NCBI RefSeq assembly: GCF_946479415.1
Contig: NZ_CAMLFY010000044.1
Span: 1 to 33,318 of the forward strand
Direction of reading: 5' to 3'
DNA length: 33,318 bases
Source of the DNA: an uncultured Shinella sp.
Lineage (GTDB): Bacteria; Pseudomonadota; Alphaproteobacteria; Rhizobiales; Rhizobiaceae
Part shown: piece by piece, positions 8,174 through 16,608 of the stretch
Layout of the letters: each line of letters opens with the position of its first letter
How positions within the stretch are numbered: the stretch's first letter is position 1
Translations under genes and position numbers: made by a program
Notes under the pieces: generated by a model
Told to the model about the DNA's origin: nothing
What the model saw: the letters and a program-made list of their open reading frames with translations, nothing else
The model's database searches: none

Positions 8174-9001
8174 GTGACTGACCTTCCCTACATCGAAAGC
8201 CTGCGGGGCGGTGCCACGATGGCCATCGCCTCGGCCGATCTCGACCTGAAGGCCGACCTGACGCAGGAGACCGCCCGGCGCTGGTTCGCGCGCACGCTTT
8301 CCATGCGCTCCCCGCGCGATCCGGCCCTGCCGGTGCGGCCCGGCCGCCCGGAAAAGCCGGAACTCATTCCGCCCAAACATATGGAGAAGCGTTCGCTGCA
8401 CACCGAGAAGGGTCGCATCGCACTGCTTCATGCATTGGCTCATATCGAACTGAATGCCGTGGACCTTGCGCTCGACATCGTCGCGCGCTTCACAACCGAG
8501 CGTGTGCCGCATTCCTTCTTCGACGGCTGGATGCAGGTGGCCTTCGAGGAAGCGAAGCATTTCCGGCTTATCCGCGACCGGTTGCGCGAACTCGGGGCCG
8601 AATACGGCGACCTGCCGGCGCATGACGGCCTGTGGAAGGCGGCGCACGATACACGCAACGACCTCACCGCCCGCCTCGCCGTCGTGCCGCTGATCCTGGA
8701 AGCGCGCGGCCTCGACGTGACGCCGACTTTGCAGATGAAGATGCGCGAGACCGGCGATCACGCCAGCGCCGATATTCTCGACATCATCTACAATGACGAA
8801 AAGGGCCATGTGGCCGTCGGCGCGAAATGGTTCCGCTTCCTGTGCGCCCGCGAAAAGAAGGATCCCTCCGCGACCTTCAAAGAGCTGGTGCGCAGCAATT
8901 TCCGCGGTCCGCTGAAGCCGCCGTTCAACGATGTCGCCCGCGCGGAGGCCGGCCTCACGCCGTCCTTCTACCGGTCACTCGTTTCCGTCAGTCAGAGCTA
9001 A
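8174..9001 (+). CDS. DUF455 ferritin-like protein
   Basis: This 275-residue protein of the DUF455 group (COG2833) has a helical ferritin-like fold. Candidate metal ligands appear in the expected four-helix pattern: AHIELNAVDL (His90, Glu92), FEEAKHF (Glu125/126, His129), Glu176 and NDEKGHV (Glu209, His212). The family's activity is not established; a di-iron or di-manganese site is inferred from these residues. The start is GTG 8174 with AAGG seven bases before. ATG 8219 (MAIASADLD) is a possible shorter start. It sits directly behind the thiol peroxidase, a setting that suggests redox or metal stress but does not prove it. Confidence 0.85.
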   Translation: MTDLPYIESLRGGATMAIASADLDLKADLTQETARRWFARTLSMRSPRDPALPVRPGRPEKPELIPPKHMEKRSLHTEKGRIALLHALAHIELNAVDLALDIVARFTTERVPHSFFDGWMQVAFEEAKHFRLIRDRLRELGAEYGDLPAHDGLWKAAHDTRNDLTARLAVVPLILEARGLDVTPTLQMKMRETGDHASADILDIIYNDEKGHVAVGAKWFRFLCAREKKDPSATFKELVRSNFRGPLKPPFNDVARAEAGLTPSFYRSLVSVSQS

Positions 9002-9037
9002 TATTTCAGGACGCCAATACGCTGACGAAAGGCTTTG

Positions 9038-9043
9038 TTAACC
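9038..9043 (+). promoter_or_regulatory. possible CtrA half-site upstream of the M23 peptidase
   Basis: TTAACC preceded by G (GTTAACC) lies 53 bases before the GTG start. TTAACC is the half-site of the alphaproteobacterial cell-cycle regulator CtrA. No clean TTAA-N7-TTAA is present, so this is weak. Confidence 0.2.
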
Positions 9044-9095
9044 CTAACAATGTGTAATTCCCCGCACGAGACCAAAGGAATCGGTCGGGGAGTTT

Positions 9096-10367
9096 GTGGT
9101 GGCGGAGCGTCCTGAAAACCGCGTATTCGGAAAGCGCGCTGAGCAGCATGTCGTAATCCTGGCAAGCGGCGACAAGATCCGCCACATGACGATCCGCCCC
9201 TGGATGGCGGCCGTCACCTTCTGCTTTGCCGGCATGTTCACCGTCGGCTACCTCGCCGCAACCTCCTATCTCGTGCTGCGCGACGACCTGATCGGCGCCA
9301 CCATGGCGCGCCAGGCGCGCATGCAGCACGACTACGAAGACCGCATCTCCGCCCTTCGCGCACAGGTCGACCGCGTCACCAGCCGCCAGCTTCTCGACCA
9401 GCAGGTCGTGGAGGAAAAGGTCGAGAAGCTGATGCAGCAGCAGCTCGCACTCTCCGAACGGCACGGCAAGCTGGACGCGCTGCTCAACCGCGCCGACGCG
9501 GGCGGCGTTTCCGGCGATGTACCCTTGCCGGGCGAAAAACCCGTCACGGACGGCCGCCGCGCCGATGCAATCAATGCCATCATGGGATCGGCCGGCGGCG
9601 CATCGCAGAAGTCGGCATCGCTTGCCTATGCGGCAACGGGCGAATCGGTTGCCGACCGCGCCGACCGTCTGTTCTCCAAGGTCACGCTGTCCCTCAAGGA
9701 TCTCGAACACGAACAGATCGGGCGTATCCAGTCGCTGACGGCTGGCGCGTCCGAAACCGCCAATGCCATCCAGACGATCCTGCGCCGCACCGGCTTCGAC
9801 GTTGCCGAGACCACCGAGGGCGATACCGAGACGGGCATCGGTGGCCCGTTCGTTGAGCCGGAAACCTTCAACGATCCTTTCGAAGCATCGATCAACGACC
9901 TTGATGTCGCGCTGGAACGCCTCGACAGCGCCCGCCGCACGGCGCGAAAACTGCCCTTCGGCAACCCCTCGCCGGGTAGCGGCATCACCAGCCGTTTCGG
10001 TAACCGCACGGATCCGTTTCTGGGGCGCCTGGCGCTGCATGCCGGTATCGATTTTCGCGTCAGCACAGGCACGGAGATACATTCCACTGGCGCTGGCACC
10101 GTCGTCGTCGCCGGCCGCAACGGTGGCTACGGCAACATGGTCGAGATCGACCATGGCAACGGCCTGACCACACGCTACGCCCATCTGTCGCGCGTCCTCG
10201 TCAAGGTCGGCGACCATGTCGAGGCCGCGGACGCCGTCGGCCTCTCGGGCACGACGGGCCGCTCCACCGGCCCGCACCTGCATTACGAAGTTCGCCGCGA
10301 CGGCAAGGCGGTCGACCCCATGCGCTTCCTGACCGCAGGCATGAAACTGACCACCTACATGGATTGA
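9096..10367 (+). CDS. M23 family metallopeptidase, membrane anchored
   Basis: This 423-residue protein has a single N-terminal membrane helix (about 37-60), a coiled-coil stretch (about 70-130), a long linker and a C-terminal LytM/M23 domain. All zinc and catalytic positions are present: HAGID (His315, Asp319), YAHLS (His363) and HLHYE (His394, His396). It is therefore expected to be an active glycyl-type endopeptidase that cuts peptidoglycan cross-links in the periplasm, unlike EnvC/NlpD activators, which lack these residues. The start is GTG 9096 with GGGGAG three bases upstream; ATG 9186 is an alternative that would still keep the helix. It is 94 bases behind the DUF455 gene, so it may have its own promoter. 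Confidence 0.93.
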   Translation: MVAERPENRVFGKRAEQHVVILASGDKIRHMTIRPWMAAVTFCFAGMFTVGYLAATSYLVLRDDLIGATMARQARMQHDYEDRISALRAQVDRVTSRQLLDQQVVEEKVEKLMQQQLALSERHGKLDALLNRADAGGVSGDVPLPGEKPVTDGRRADAINAIMGSAGGASQKSASLAYAATGESVADRADRLFSKVTLSLKDLEHEQIGRIQSLTAGASETANAIQTILRRTGFDVAETTEGDTETGIGGPFVEPETFNDPFEASINDLDVALERLDSARRTARKLPFGNPSPGSGITSRFGNRTDPFLGRLALHAGIDFRVSTGTEIHSTGAGTVVVAGRNGGYGNMVEIDHGNGLTTRYAHLSRVLVKVGDHVEAADAVGLSGTTGRSTGPHLHYEVRRDGKAVDPMRFLTAGMKLTTYMD

Positions 10368-10456
10368 CGTAACGCAATTTGTAGCCCCCTCGAACGCCAA
10401 AAGCGATCGCCAGAGGCTTCAAATTGCTCGCGGATTTACCAAATTCGCTGATTTCC

Positions 10457-10485
10457 TTGACTTTCCGGCGCTTTGGGCCTAAGTG
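10457..10485 (+). promoter_or_regulatory. possible promoter of the DEAD-box helicase gene
   Basis: TTGACT (10457-10462), 17 bases, then TAAGTG (10480-10485). The -35 is good and the -10 poor. It would give a leader of about 70 bases, as is common for cold-regulated RNA helicase genes. Confidence 0.35.
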
Positions 10486-10559
10486 CGCTGCATCCTAGCG
10501 GCGATGTGCCCGCTGCAACCCATTGCGTTCGCAAGAACCGGAACGGAAACCTTTTTCCT

Positions 10560-12065
10560 TTGACCACTTTTGCTGATCTTGGCCTGAGCCAGAAAGTCCT
10601 GTCCGCCGTCACAGATTCGGGCTACACGATCCCGACCCCGATCCAGGCCGGCGCCATCCCGCCGGCGCTCGCGCGGCGCGACATTCTCGGCATTGCCCAG
10701 ACGGGCACCGGCAAGACCGCTTCCTTCGTCCTCCCGATGCTGACGCTGCTCGAAAAGGGCCGCGCCCGTGCCCGCATGCCGCGCACGCTGATCCTCGAGC
10801 CGACGCGCGAACTCGCAGCCCAGGTCGCGGAAAACTTCGAGAAATACGGCAAGAATCACAAGCTGAACGTCGCGCTGCTCATCGGCGGCGTCTCCTTCGA
10901 CGAGCAGGACCGCAAGCTGGAGCGCGGCGCAGACGTCCTCATCTGCACCCCCGGCCGCCTGCTCGACCATTGCGAGCGCGGCAAGCTGCTGATGACCGGC
11001 GTCGAGATCCTCGTCATCGACGAAGCCGACCGCATGCTCGACATGGGCTTCATTCCCGATATCGAGCGCATCGCCAAGCTCATCCCCTTCACGCGCCAGA
11101 CCCTGTTCTTCTCGGCCACCATGCCGCCGGAAATCCAGAAGCTGGCCGACCGCTTCCTGCAGAACCCGGAGCGGATCGAAGTGGCGCCGCCGTCCTCCAC
11201 GGCCAAGACCGTGACGCAGCGTTTCGTCGCCACCCACAGCAAGGATTACGAGAAGCGCGCCACGTTGCGCGACCTCATCCGTGCGCAGGAAGACCTCAAG
11301 AACGCGATCATCTTCTGCAACCGCAAGGTCGATGTCGCCGATCTCTTCCGCTCGCTCGACCGCCACGGCTTCTCCGTCGGCGCGCTGCATGGCGACATGG
11401 ACCAGCGTGCCCGCACGACGATGCTGGCCAACTTCAAGGAAAACAAGCTCACGCTTCTCGTGGCCTCCGACGTCGCTGCCCGCGGCCTCGATATCCCCGA
11501 TGTGAGCCATGTCTTCAACTTCGACGTCCCGATCCACGCCGAGGACTATGTCCACCGCATTGGCCGCACCGGCCGCGCCGGCCGTTCGGGCGCCGCCTTC
11601 ACCCTCGTCTCCAAGCGCGACGGAAAGTTCGTCGATGCCATCGAAAAGCTGATCGACCAGAAGGTCGAGTGGCTGAACGGCGGCATCGAGGACCTGCCGG
11701 CGGCCGCCGAGAGCGAGGAGCGCGAACGGCCCCGCAACGGGCGCGATCGCGGTGGTCGTGACCGCGACCGTGATCGTTCCCGCGGACGCAACAAGGGCGA
11801 AGCCCGCGTCCAGGAACCCCGTATCGAGACCGTTGAGATTGAAGAAAAGGTGGAAGCCGTGAAAGCTGAACGCAAGGCGGAAGGGCGGCCGCAGAACAAT
11901 CCCGCTCGCAACCCGCGGGCCGCAAACCATGCCGCCCCGCGCCCGGCCAATGACGACAGCCGTGACCGCCGCAACCGCTACCGCCGCGACGAGGACGATG
12001 GTCCGACGCCGCTCGGCTTCGGCGACGACGTTCCGGCCTTCATGCTGATCGCCGGCAAGGCCTGA
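10560..12065 (+). CDS. DEAD-box RNA helicase (RhlE-like)
   Basis: This ATP-dependent RNA helicase of 501 residues is a RhlE/CsdA relative acting in ribosome assembly or RNA decay. All motifs are present: Q motif GYTIPTPIQ (21-29), AQTGTGKT (46-53), PTRELA (81-86), TPGR, DEAD (154-157), SAT (185-187), ARGLD (307-311) and HRIGRTGRAG (332-341). After about residue 380 there is a disordered, highly charged tail with RDRGGRDRDRDRSRGR, an acidic-basic stretch, and an end in PLGFGDDVPAFML. I place the start at TTG 10560 (L/M-T-T-F-A-D-L-G-L), where family homology begins. No ATG in frame fits. A Nudix gene follows after nine bases. Confidence 0.94.
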   Translation: MTTFADLGLSQKVLSAVTDSGYTIPTPIQAGAIPPALARRDILGIAQTGTGKTASFVLPMLTLLEKGRARARMPRTLILEPTRELAAQVAENFEKYGKNHKLNVALLIGGVSFDEQDRKLERGADVLICTPGRLLDHCERGKLLMTGVEILVIDEADRMLDMGFIPDIERIAKLIPFTRQTLFFSATMPPEIQKLADRFLQNPERIEVAPPSSTAKTVTQRFVATHSKDYEKRATLRDLIRAQEDLKNAIIFCNRKVDVADLFRSLDRHGFSVGALHGDMDQRARTTMLANFKENKLTLLVASDVAARGLDIPDVSHVFNFDVPIHAEDYVHRIGRTGRAGRSGAAFTLVSKRDGKFVDAIEKLIDQKVEWLNGGIEDLPAAAESEERERPRNGRDRGGRDRDRDRSRGRNKGEARVQEPRIETVEIEEKVEAVKAERKAEGRPQNNPARNPRAANHAAPRPANDDSRDRRNRYRRDEDDGPTPLGFGDDVPAFMLIAGKA

Positions 12066-12074
12066 TCTGAGCTC

Positions 12075-12494
12075 GTGTTAAGTCCCGGTATCGATGTGCC
12101 AGGCCTCGGATGCGGCCTGGCCGTTTTGCGTGAGGGCAAGCTCTTGCTCTACCGGCGTCTGCGCGCGCCGGAAGCCGGCACTTGGAACATTGTCGGCGGC
12201 AAGATCGATCATATGGAACGGGCGATGGACGCGGCACGCCGCGAGGCCGAGGAAGAATCCGGCCTTGCCATCGGCGCCGTCGATTTCCTCTGCATCTCCG
12301 AACAGATCATCGCCGAAGAGCGCCAGCACTGGCTGTCGCTCATCTATGTCTGCGAGGATTCCTCCGGCGAGGCGCGCATCGTAGAACCGGAAAAACTGCC
12401 GGAATTCGGCTGGTTCGCGCTCGACACCCTGCCCGCGCCGCTCTCGCGCTTTGCAGCGGATGCCGTGGCGGCGCTGCGCGTCCGTGAAACCTAG
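12075..12494 (+). CDS. Nudix hydrolase
   Basis: This 139-residue protein has a perfect Nudix box, G-x5-E-x7-R-E-x-x-E-E-x-G-x, from GGKIDHMERAMDAAR to REAEEESGL at about residues 42-64. Such enzymes cleave nucleoside diphosphates linked to another group, using magnesium bound to the REAEEE glutamates. The exact substrate cannot be read from the sequence; a CTP- or NADH-pyrophosphatase-like role is possible. The start is GTG 12075, nine bases after the helicase stop, so the two are very likely one transcript. The pairing raises the possibility of a role with RNA ends, but this is inference. Confidence 0.9.
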   Translation: MLSPGIDVPGLGCGLAVLREGKLLLYRRLRAPEAGTWNIVGGKIDHMERAMDAARREAEEESGLAIGAVDFLCISEQIIAEERQHWLSLIYVCEDSSGEARIVEPEKLPEFGWFALDTLPAPLSRFAADAVAALRVRET

Positions 12495-12579
12495 AAAAAA
12501 TTCAGCCCAAAAAGCAATCCGCGCCGTTGCGATCCTCTAATGGCATCGTATGCCGCGGCCCTGTTGGTGAAGGGATGCG

Positions 12580-13059
12580 CTATGTCTTTTTCCCCGCGTT
12601 TCTTGAAAGAAACTCGGTGGTTATACGGTTCTGCAGGTCCAGCGCGTCCGTCATGAACCTCAAGATCGCTGCTCGCTCGGCAGAGGAATAGCCCTTCAAG
12701 AGTTCGCCCCCCTCGCGATAAATAGGCCCATAGGCGCTCTCCGCCATGGCCTGCGCTTTTCGCGTCGCCCAGACCATGACCTTTCGGCGGTCATTCGGAT
12801 CTGCCTTGCGCGACAGCAAATCGCGCGCTTCAAGCCGATCCAGCAATGCCGTGATCGACGCGGGCGTCAGCCCGGTTTCGGAGGCGATGGCACGAGCCGT
12901 CTGCGGCCCCGATAATATGAGGTTCAGGCAGCGGCGCTCGGGGCTGCTCAGCCCATGAAGGCGACCGAATGCTTCGTCGAAATCCTGGGTCGCGTCCTGC
13001 CAGCGCATGATCGCACGCCCGATCTCGCCGATGACGTCTTCATCCGAATCGCTTGACAT
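12580..13059 (-). CDS. MarR family transcriptional regulator
   Basis: This 159-residue winged-helix regulator shows the DNA-binding core at about 52-100: TARAIASETGLTPASITALL (recognition helix region) followed by the wing LLSRKADPNDRRKVMVW, whose D-x-R-R signature is typical of MarR. Dimerisation helices flank it. It is divergent from an FAD monooxygenase and separated by about 50 bases that contain an inverted repeat over the monooxygenase promoter. It is therefore most likely a repressor of that gene, relieved by an aromatic ligand. The start is ATG 13059. Confidence 0.92.
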   Translation of the reverse strand: MSSDSDEDVIGEIGRAIMRWQDATQDFDEAFGRLHGLSSPERRCLNLILSGPQTARAIASETGLTPASITALLDRLEARDLLSRKADPNDRRKVMVWATRKAQAMAESAYGPIYREGGELLKGYSSAERAAILRFMTDALDLQNRITTEFLSRNAGKKT

Positions 13060-13080
13060 TTAATTCGCTTTTCATATTGT
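13053..13080 (+). promoter_or_regulatory. promoter of the FAD monooxygenase gene
   Basis: A consensus TTGACA (13053-13058), a 16-base spacer and TATTGT (13075-13080) point toward the monooxygenase. The -35 overlaps the first codons of the divergent marR gene. Confidence 0.6.
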
Positions 13081-13096
13081 TCGGCAAACTAACAAT
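13076..13096. promoter_or_regulatory. probable MarR operator (inverted repeat)
   Basis: ATTGTT (13076-13081) and AACAAT (13091-13096) form a perfect inverted repeat with a nine-base centre. It overlaps the -10 of the forward promoter and the likely transcription start, the usual place for a MarR-type repressor to block transcription. Confidence 0.6.
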
Positions 13097-13109
13097 GTGG
13101 TCATCTAAT

Positions 13110-14318
13110 ATGTCGAACATCTCCCGGCCCGATGCAAGTCCGGGCTCCCAAAAAGTCGCAATCTGTGGTGCCGGCATTGGCGGCCTCGCTTTGGCCATTC
13201 GCCTCGCAGAACTGGGATTCCGGCCCTCGGTGTTCGAACAGCGTGAAGAAGCGGCGATTTGCCACGAAGGCGCTTTCCTGACCTTGGCGCCGAACGGGAT
13301 GAACGGACTGAAGGCGCTCGGCTGCTACGATGCCGTGCGCCTGAGCGGGGTGGAAACGACGAAAATCGAACTATGCAACGCGCGAGGCGCCCGCCTCGGC
13401 GAGGCCGACCAGATGGACCATGAGCAGGTCTTCGGCGCGCCCAGCGTTACGATCGGCCGGGGACGTCTGGCGGAAATCCTTTTGAAACGGGCGCGCGCAG
13501 CAGGAGTCGATCTGCACTTTGCCACAACGGTCACTTCATTGGAATCGGGCGAGGTCAGCGTGCGGCTGCGCTTCTCGAACGGCGAAATCCACGACGCCGA
13601 AATCCTCGTAGGGGCCGATGGATTGCGCTCGACCGTCCGCCGGCATGCATTCCCGGACTATCCAGCCCCCCACTTCACCGGCTTGATCGGGACCGGCGGA
13701 ATTACGCCGACAAGCCTGCCCTGTACCAGCGGCACGATGCATATGACATTCGGCGAGAAGGCGTTTTTCGGATATCTTGTCGATACACGGCAGCAGGCTT
13801 ACTGGTTCACGTCCTATGCCGCCGACGCAGCCGAAAATGGTGTGGCGAATGGCGAGGCATTCGCCGAGCGCATTCGGCAGATGCATGCCGGTGATCCTGC
13901 CCCCAACCGCACCATCCTTGATGCCGTCTCCAGCATCGAAAAGTCCTATCCCGTCTTCGACATGCCGGAATTGCCGGCCTGGTCGAGAGAACGCGTCGTG
14001 CTTATGGGCGACGCCGCCCATGCCGTTGGCCCCCACGCGGGACAGGGTGCGTCGATGGCGATCGAAGATGCCCTCGTGCTCGCGGCAGCCCTGGCGCTCG
14101 ATGGCGATCATCAGGCGGCCTTCGCACGCTACGAGGACTTGCGGCGGCCCCGTGTTGCTGATGTCGTCAGGCTGACCGCACAGAACAGTTCACAGAAGCG
14201 CATCTCCGGACGGTGGCGGCTCTTCGTTCGCGATCTCCTGCTCCGCGTCTTCATTCCGCTCGGGATCAAGACGGGACGCAAGCTGTTCGCCTATCGGCCC
14301 GACCAGGCGTCCTTGTAG
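13110..14318 (+). CDS. FAD-dependent monooxygenase (aromatic hydroxylase type)
   Basis: This 402-residue class A flavoprotein monooxygenase has the Rossmann GxGxxG (ICGAGIGGLALA, glycines 20/22/25), the DG motif GADGLRS and the GD motif LMGDAAHAVGPHAGQGASMAIEDA. Together these identify the salicylate hydroxylase or hydroxynicotinate monooxygenase group, which uses NAD(P)H and oxygen to hydroxylate aromatics. The substrate is not readable. ATG 13110 is chosen because ATG 13095 falls within the operator repeat; neither has a strong ribosome site. It is divergent from marR and convergent with the TonB receptor gene, so it is probably a stand-alone inducible gene. Confidence 0.92.
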   Translation: MSNISRPDASPGSQKVAICGAGIGGLALAIRLAELGFRPSVFEQREEAAICHEGAFLTLAPNGMNGLKALGCYDAVRLSGVETTKIELCNARGARLGEADQMDHEQVFGAPSVTIGRGRLAEILLKRARAAGVDLHFATTVTSLESGEVSVRLRFSNGEIHDAEILVGADGLRSTVRRHAFPDYPAPHFTGLIGTGGITPTSLPCTSGTMHMTFGEKAFFGYLVDTRQQAYWFTSYAADAAENGVANGEAFAERIRQMHAGDPAPNRTILDAVSSIEKSYPVFDMPELPAWSRERVVLMGDAAHAVGPHAGQGASMAIEDALVLAAALALDGDHQAAFARYEDLRRPRVADVVRLTAQNSSQKRISGRWRLFVRDLLLRVFIPLGIKTGRKLFAYRPDQASL

Positions 14319-14380
14319 AAGCCCTGCCCGGATCGGCAAGGCATCACATCACAATCAGCTCATCGAGCGTAAAAACGACC

Positions 14381-16495
14381 TTAGAACTTCGCGGTGGCCC
14401 CGAAGATGAAGGTACGGCCGCGACCGTTCCTGATGCCGTTGTAATTGTCCATCAGTCCGGAATTTGCCTTCATGTAGTCCTTGTTGAAGACGTTCTCGAC
14501 ATTGAAGAACACTTTTGCGTTCTCGCTGATCTGCCAGGAGGCATTCGCGTCGAACAGCGTGTAGCTCGGCAGATTGTAGGACATCGCCTCGTTGATATAG
14601 GCCTGCTTGCTCTTGCCGGTATAGCGCATGCGCCCGCCGACCGTCAGCGCCTCGTCGAAGAAGCGCATGCCGACGTCGAGCGTCGCAAAGTCGTCCGGCA
14701 GCTTGCCGACGTCGCCCACGCCGGCAGCAATACCCTCCGGCTGGGCGGTATCGGCGATTGTGACCGAGAAGCCGGCGAAGTAGCGGCCGGCATCGTAGCC
14801 ACCTTCGATTTCCACACCCTTCATAATCGTCGTGCCGTCGACATTCACCCAGCGCATGGTGCCGTCGGTGTCGAGGTCGAAGGTGATGTAATCACGGACG
14901 CGGTTATGGAAATAGCCGACCTTCAGCCAACCTTCGTCGCCGCTCGTCAGAAGGTCACTGCCCTTGAGATTGACGCCAAGATCGATGCCGCGGCTCTTTT
15001 CCGGCAGCAGGTTCGGATTGTTGTTGATGGGATTGGACGAGCCATCGAAGTTGTGGCCGCCTGGATAGAACACTTCGGATGCCGTCGGCGGGCGCGAGGT
15101 GTGGGCGTAGGTGATATAGGGCTGCAACCAGTCGAAGGGGCGTGCCGAGAGGGTGATCTTCGGATTGACGTCGCTGCCCGAGCGCGACAGCGTATCGATC
15201 GGGCACGGATCACCCGCTGCCGGGCAACCATTCGTTCCCGGCGCATGATAGCCGGTAATACCGTCGAGCGACCAGTAATCGTAGCGCAGGCCACCGGTCA
15301 CGTCGAAGATGCCGCGGCTGATCGTGGCCTCGGCAAAGGTGCCTGCCTTGACCAGCGTGCCATCGGGATTTGCCCCGCGCTTGGCATTACCCTTGTATCT
15401 GTCACGGCTGTAAGCCGCGCCATAATAAAGCTTCAGCTCGGTCTCTTCGTTGAGATCGAAACGCATGCGGTTCGAAATGTCGAAGCCGGTCGATGTGTTG
15501 GTGCCCTTGCGGCCGTCGGACTGCGAGACGTTGCCGTTGTTACCGTCGAATTCCAGATCGGTAATGTTGAGATAGGCATTGGCGTGAAGATCGAAGAGAT
15601 CGTCACCCGGCGTATAGGAGTATTTTGCCGTATAGGTCTGGTTGTTGACCAACCAGTTGTAGCCCGAGCCCGCTCCGGGAAGGAATTCATTGTCGTACCA
15701 GACACCACCGAGCGACAGCTTGTGATCGGAATTCGGTGCGAAATTCACTTTGAAAAGACCGGACTTCGGGTGTTGGTCCCCGCCATTCGGATAGATGATG
15801 CCGGCGCCGTTCTCGTAGTGGCTCTTCTTGGTATCGCTGAGCGCGCCGACGACGCTCATCTCTCCCTCACCCAACTCCGTGCGGGCAGCACCCGACAGAA
15901 GCCGCGAATAATCAAAACCGTTTGTGCCGGCGCGCACGCTCGACATCACGCCGACATCCTTGCCGGGCAGCAACACGTCCTCCACATCGAGCGTGCGGAA
16001 ATTGGCGGCGCCTGCAAGCGTGCCCATGCCTTCGGCACCGGAAACCGCGCCGCGCGTGACATCGACGCCGACAAGCATGTTCTGCTCGACATAGAGAAGG
16101 GTATCAAAGGTGCCGCCGTGACCGGAGAGATTTCGGAAGGTCTGCGGCACACCATCGATCATGCTGTTGACGCGGCCCATGCCCTGCATGCCGCGGATAT
16201 TGACGGTGATGCCCGGCTGGTCGGCCGGCTCGCGGGTGAAGGTGCCCGGCGTCGAGCGCAGCACCTGTGTCGCGTCGCCTGCATATTGCTCCTGCACTTT
16301 CACGCGATCCGACTTGGAAACGGCGGCCGTGATATCGACAATGCCGTCGCCATTGCTGTCACCCTCGACATTGATCTGCTGAAGCGCCGTCGCTTCCGCA
16401 TCCTGCGCATGAGCGGGTACGGCAAGAGCCACAAGCGCAAGCGCCATGGCCGTGCCCGCCAGAAGCGTCGACGCGTGAAAACGATTATATTGCAT
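14381..16495 (-). CDS. TonB-dependent outer-membrane receptor, probably heme/hemoprotein type
   Basis: This 704-residue outer-membrane receptor has a signal peptide cut after PAHA (residue 30), an N-terminal plug domain (about 55-175, with VNIRGMQGMGRVNSMIDGVP) and a 22-strand barrel ending in aromatic F (FIFGATAKF). The mid-barrel segment TSRPPTASEVF followed by NPNLLPEKSRGIDLGV resembles the FRAP/NPNL region of heme receptors such as HmuR and HasR, so heme uptake is the best guess. A calcium-loop-like DSNGDGIVD lies at residues 46-54 before the plug. The start is ATG 16495 with GAGG six bases upstream. An IRO box in the promoter suggests repression by RirA when iron is plentiful. Confidence 0.9.
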   Translation of the reverse strand: MQYNRFHASTLLAGTAMALALVALAVPAHAQDAEATALQQINVEGDSNGDGIVDITAAVSKSDRVKVQEQYAGDATQVLRSTPGTFTREPADQPGITVNIRGMQGMGRVNSMIDGVPQTFRNLSGHGGTFDTLLYVEQNMLVGVDVTRGAVSGAEGMGTLAGAANFRTLDVEDVLLPGKDVGVMSSVRAGTNGFDYSRLLSGAARTELGEGEMSVVGALSDTKKSHYENGAGIIYPNGGDQHPKSGLFKVNFAPNSDHKLSLGGVWYDNEFLPGAGSGYNWLVNNQTYTAKYSYTPGDDLFDLHANAYLNITDLEFDGNNGNVSQSDGRKGTNTSTGFDISNRMRFDLNEETELKLYYGAAYSRDRYKGNAKRGANPDGTLVKAGTFAEATISRGIFDVTGGLRYDYWSLDGITGYHAPGTNGCPAAGDPCPIDTLSRSGSDVNPKITLSARPFDWLQPYITYAHTSRPPTASEVFYPGGHNFDGSSNPINNNPNLLPEKSRGIDLGVNLKGSDLLTSGDEGWLKVGYFHNRVRDYITFDLDTDGTMRWVNVDGTTIMKGVEIEGGYDAGRYFAGFSVTIADTAQPEGIAAGVGDVGKLPDDFATLDVGMRFFDEALTVGGRMRYTGKSKQAYINEAMSYNLPSYTLFDANASWQISENAKVFFNVENVFNKDYMKANSGLMDNYNGIRNGRGRTFIFGATAKF

Positions 16496-16556
16496 GGAAA
16501 CCTCACCGGACTGCACGCCGTACGCAGGCGCACGGTAGCTCCGGTAATGGCCAACA

Positions 16557-16571
16557 TGATAAATAAAGTCA
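16557..16571. promoter_or_regulatory. RirA-type IRO box at the TonB receptor promoter
   Basis: TGATAAATAAAGTCA fits TGA-N9-TCA exactly. Read on the minus strand it begins inside a TTGACT element that could be the receptor's -35, 62 bases before the start codon. An RirA dimer here would block transcription. Confidence 0.6.
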
Positions 16572-16582
16572 AGTTTAATTGC

Positions 16583-16608
16583 GGCGAAATCCCGGCGGTT
16601 ATTTCGCC
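16583..16608 (-). terminator. hairpin ending the cox/xdhC-like operon
   Basis: GGCGAAAT (16583-16590) and ATTTCGCC (16601-16608) form a perfect eight-base stem with a ten-base loop. It overlaps the TfoX-like stop codon and lies upstream of the TonB receptor promoter. There is no strong T run, so it may be a weak terminator or a 3' end stabiliser. Confidence 0.45.
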
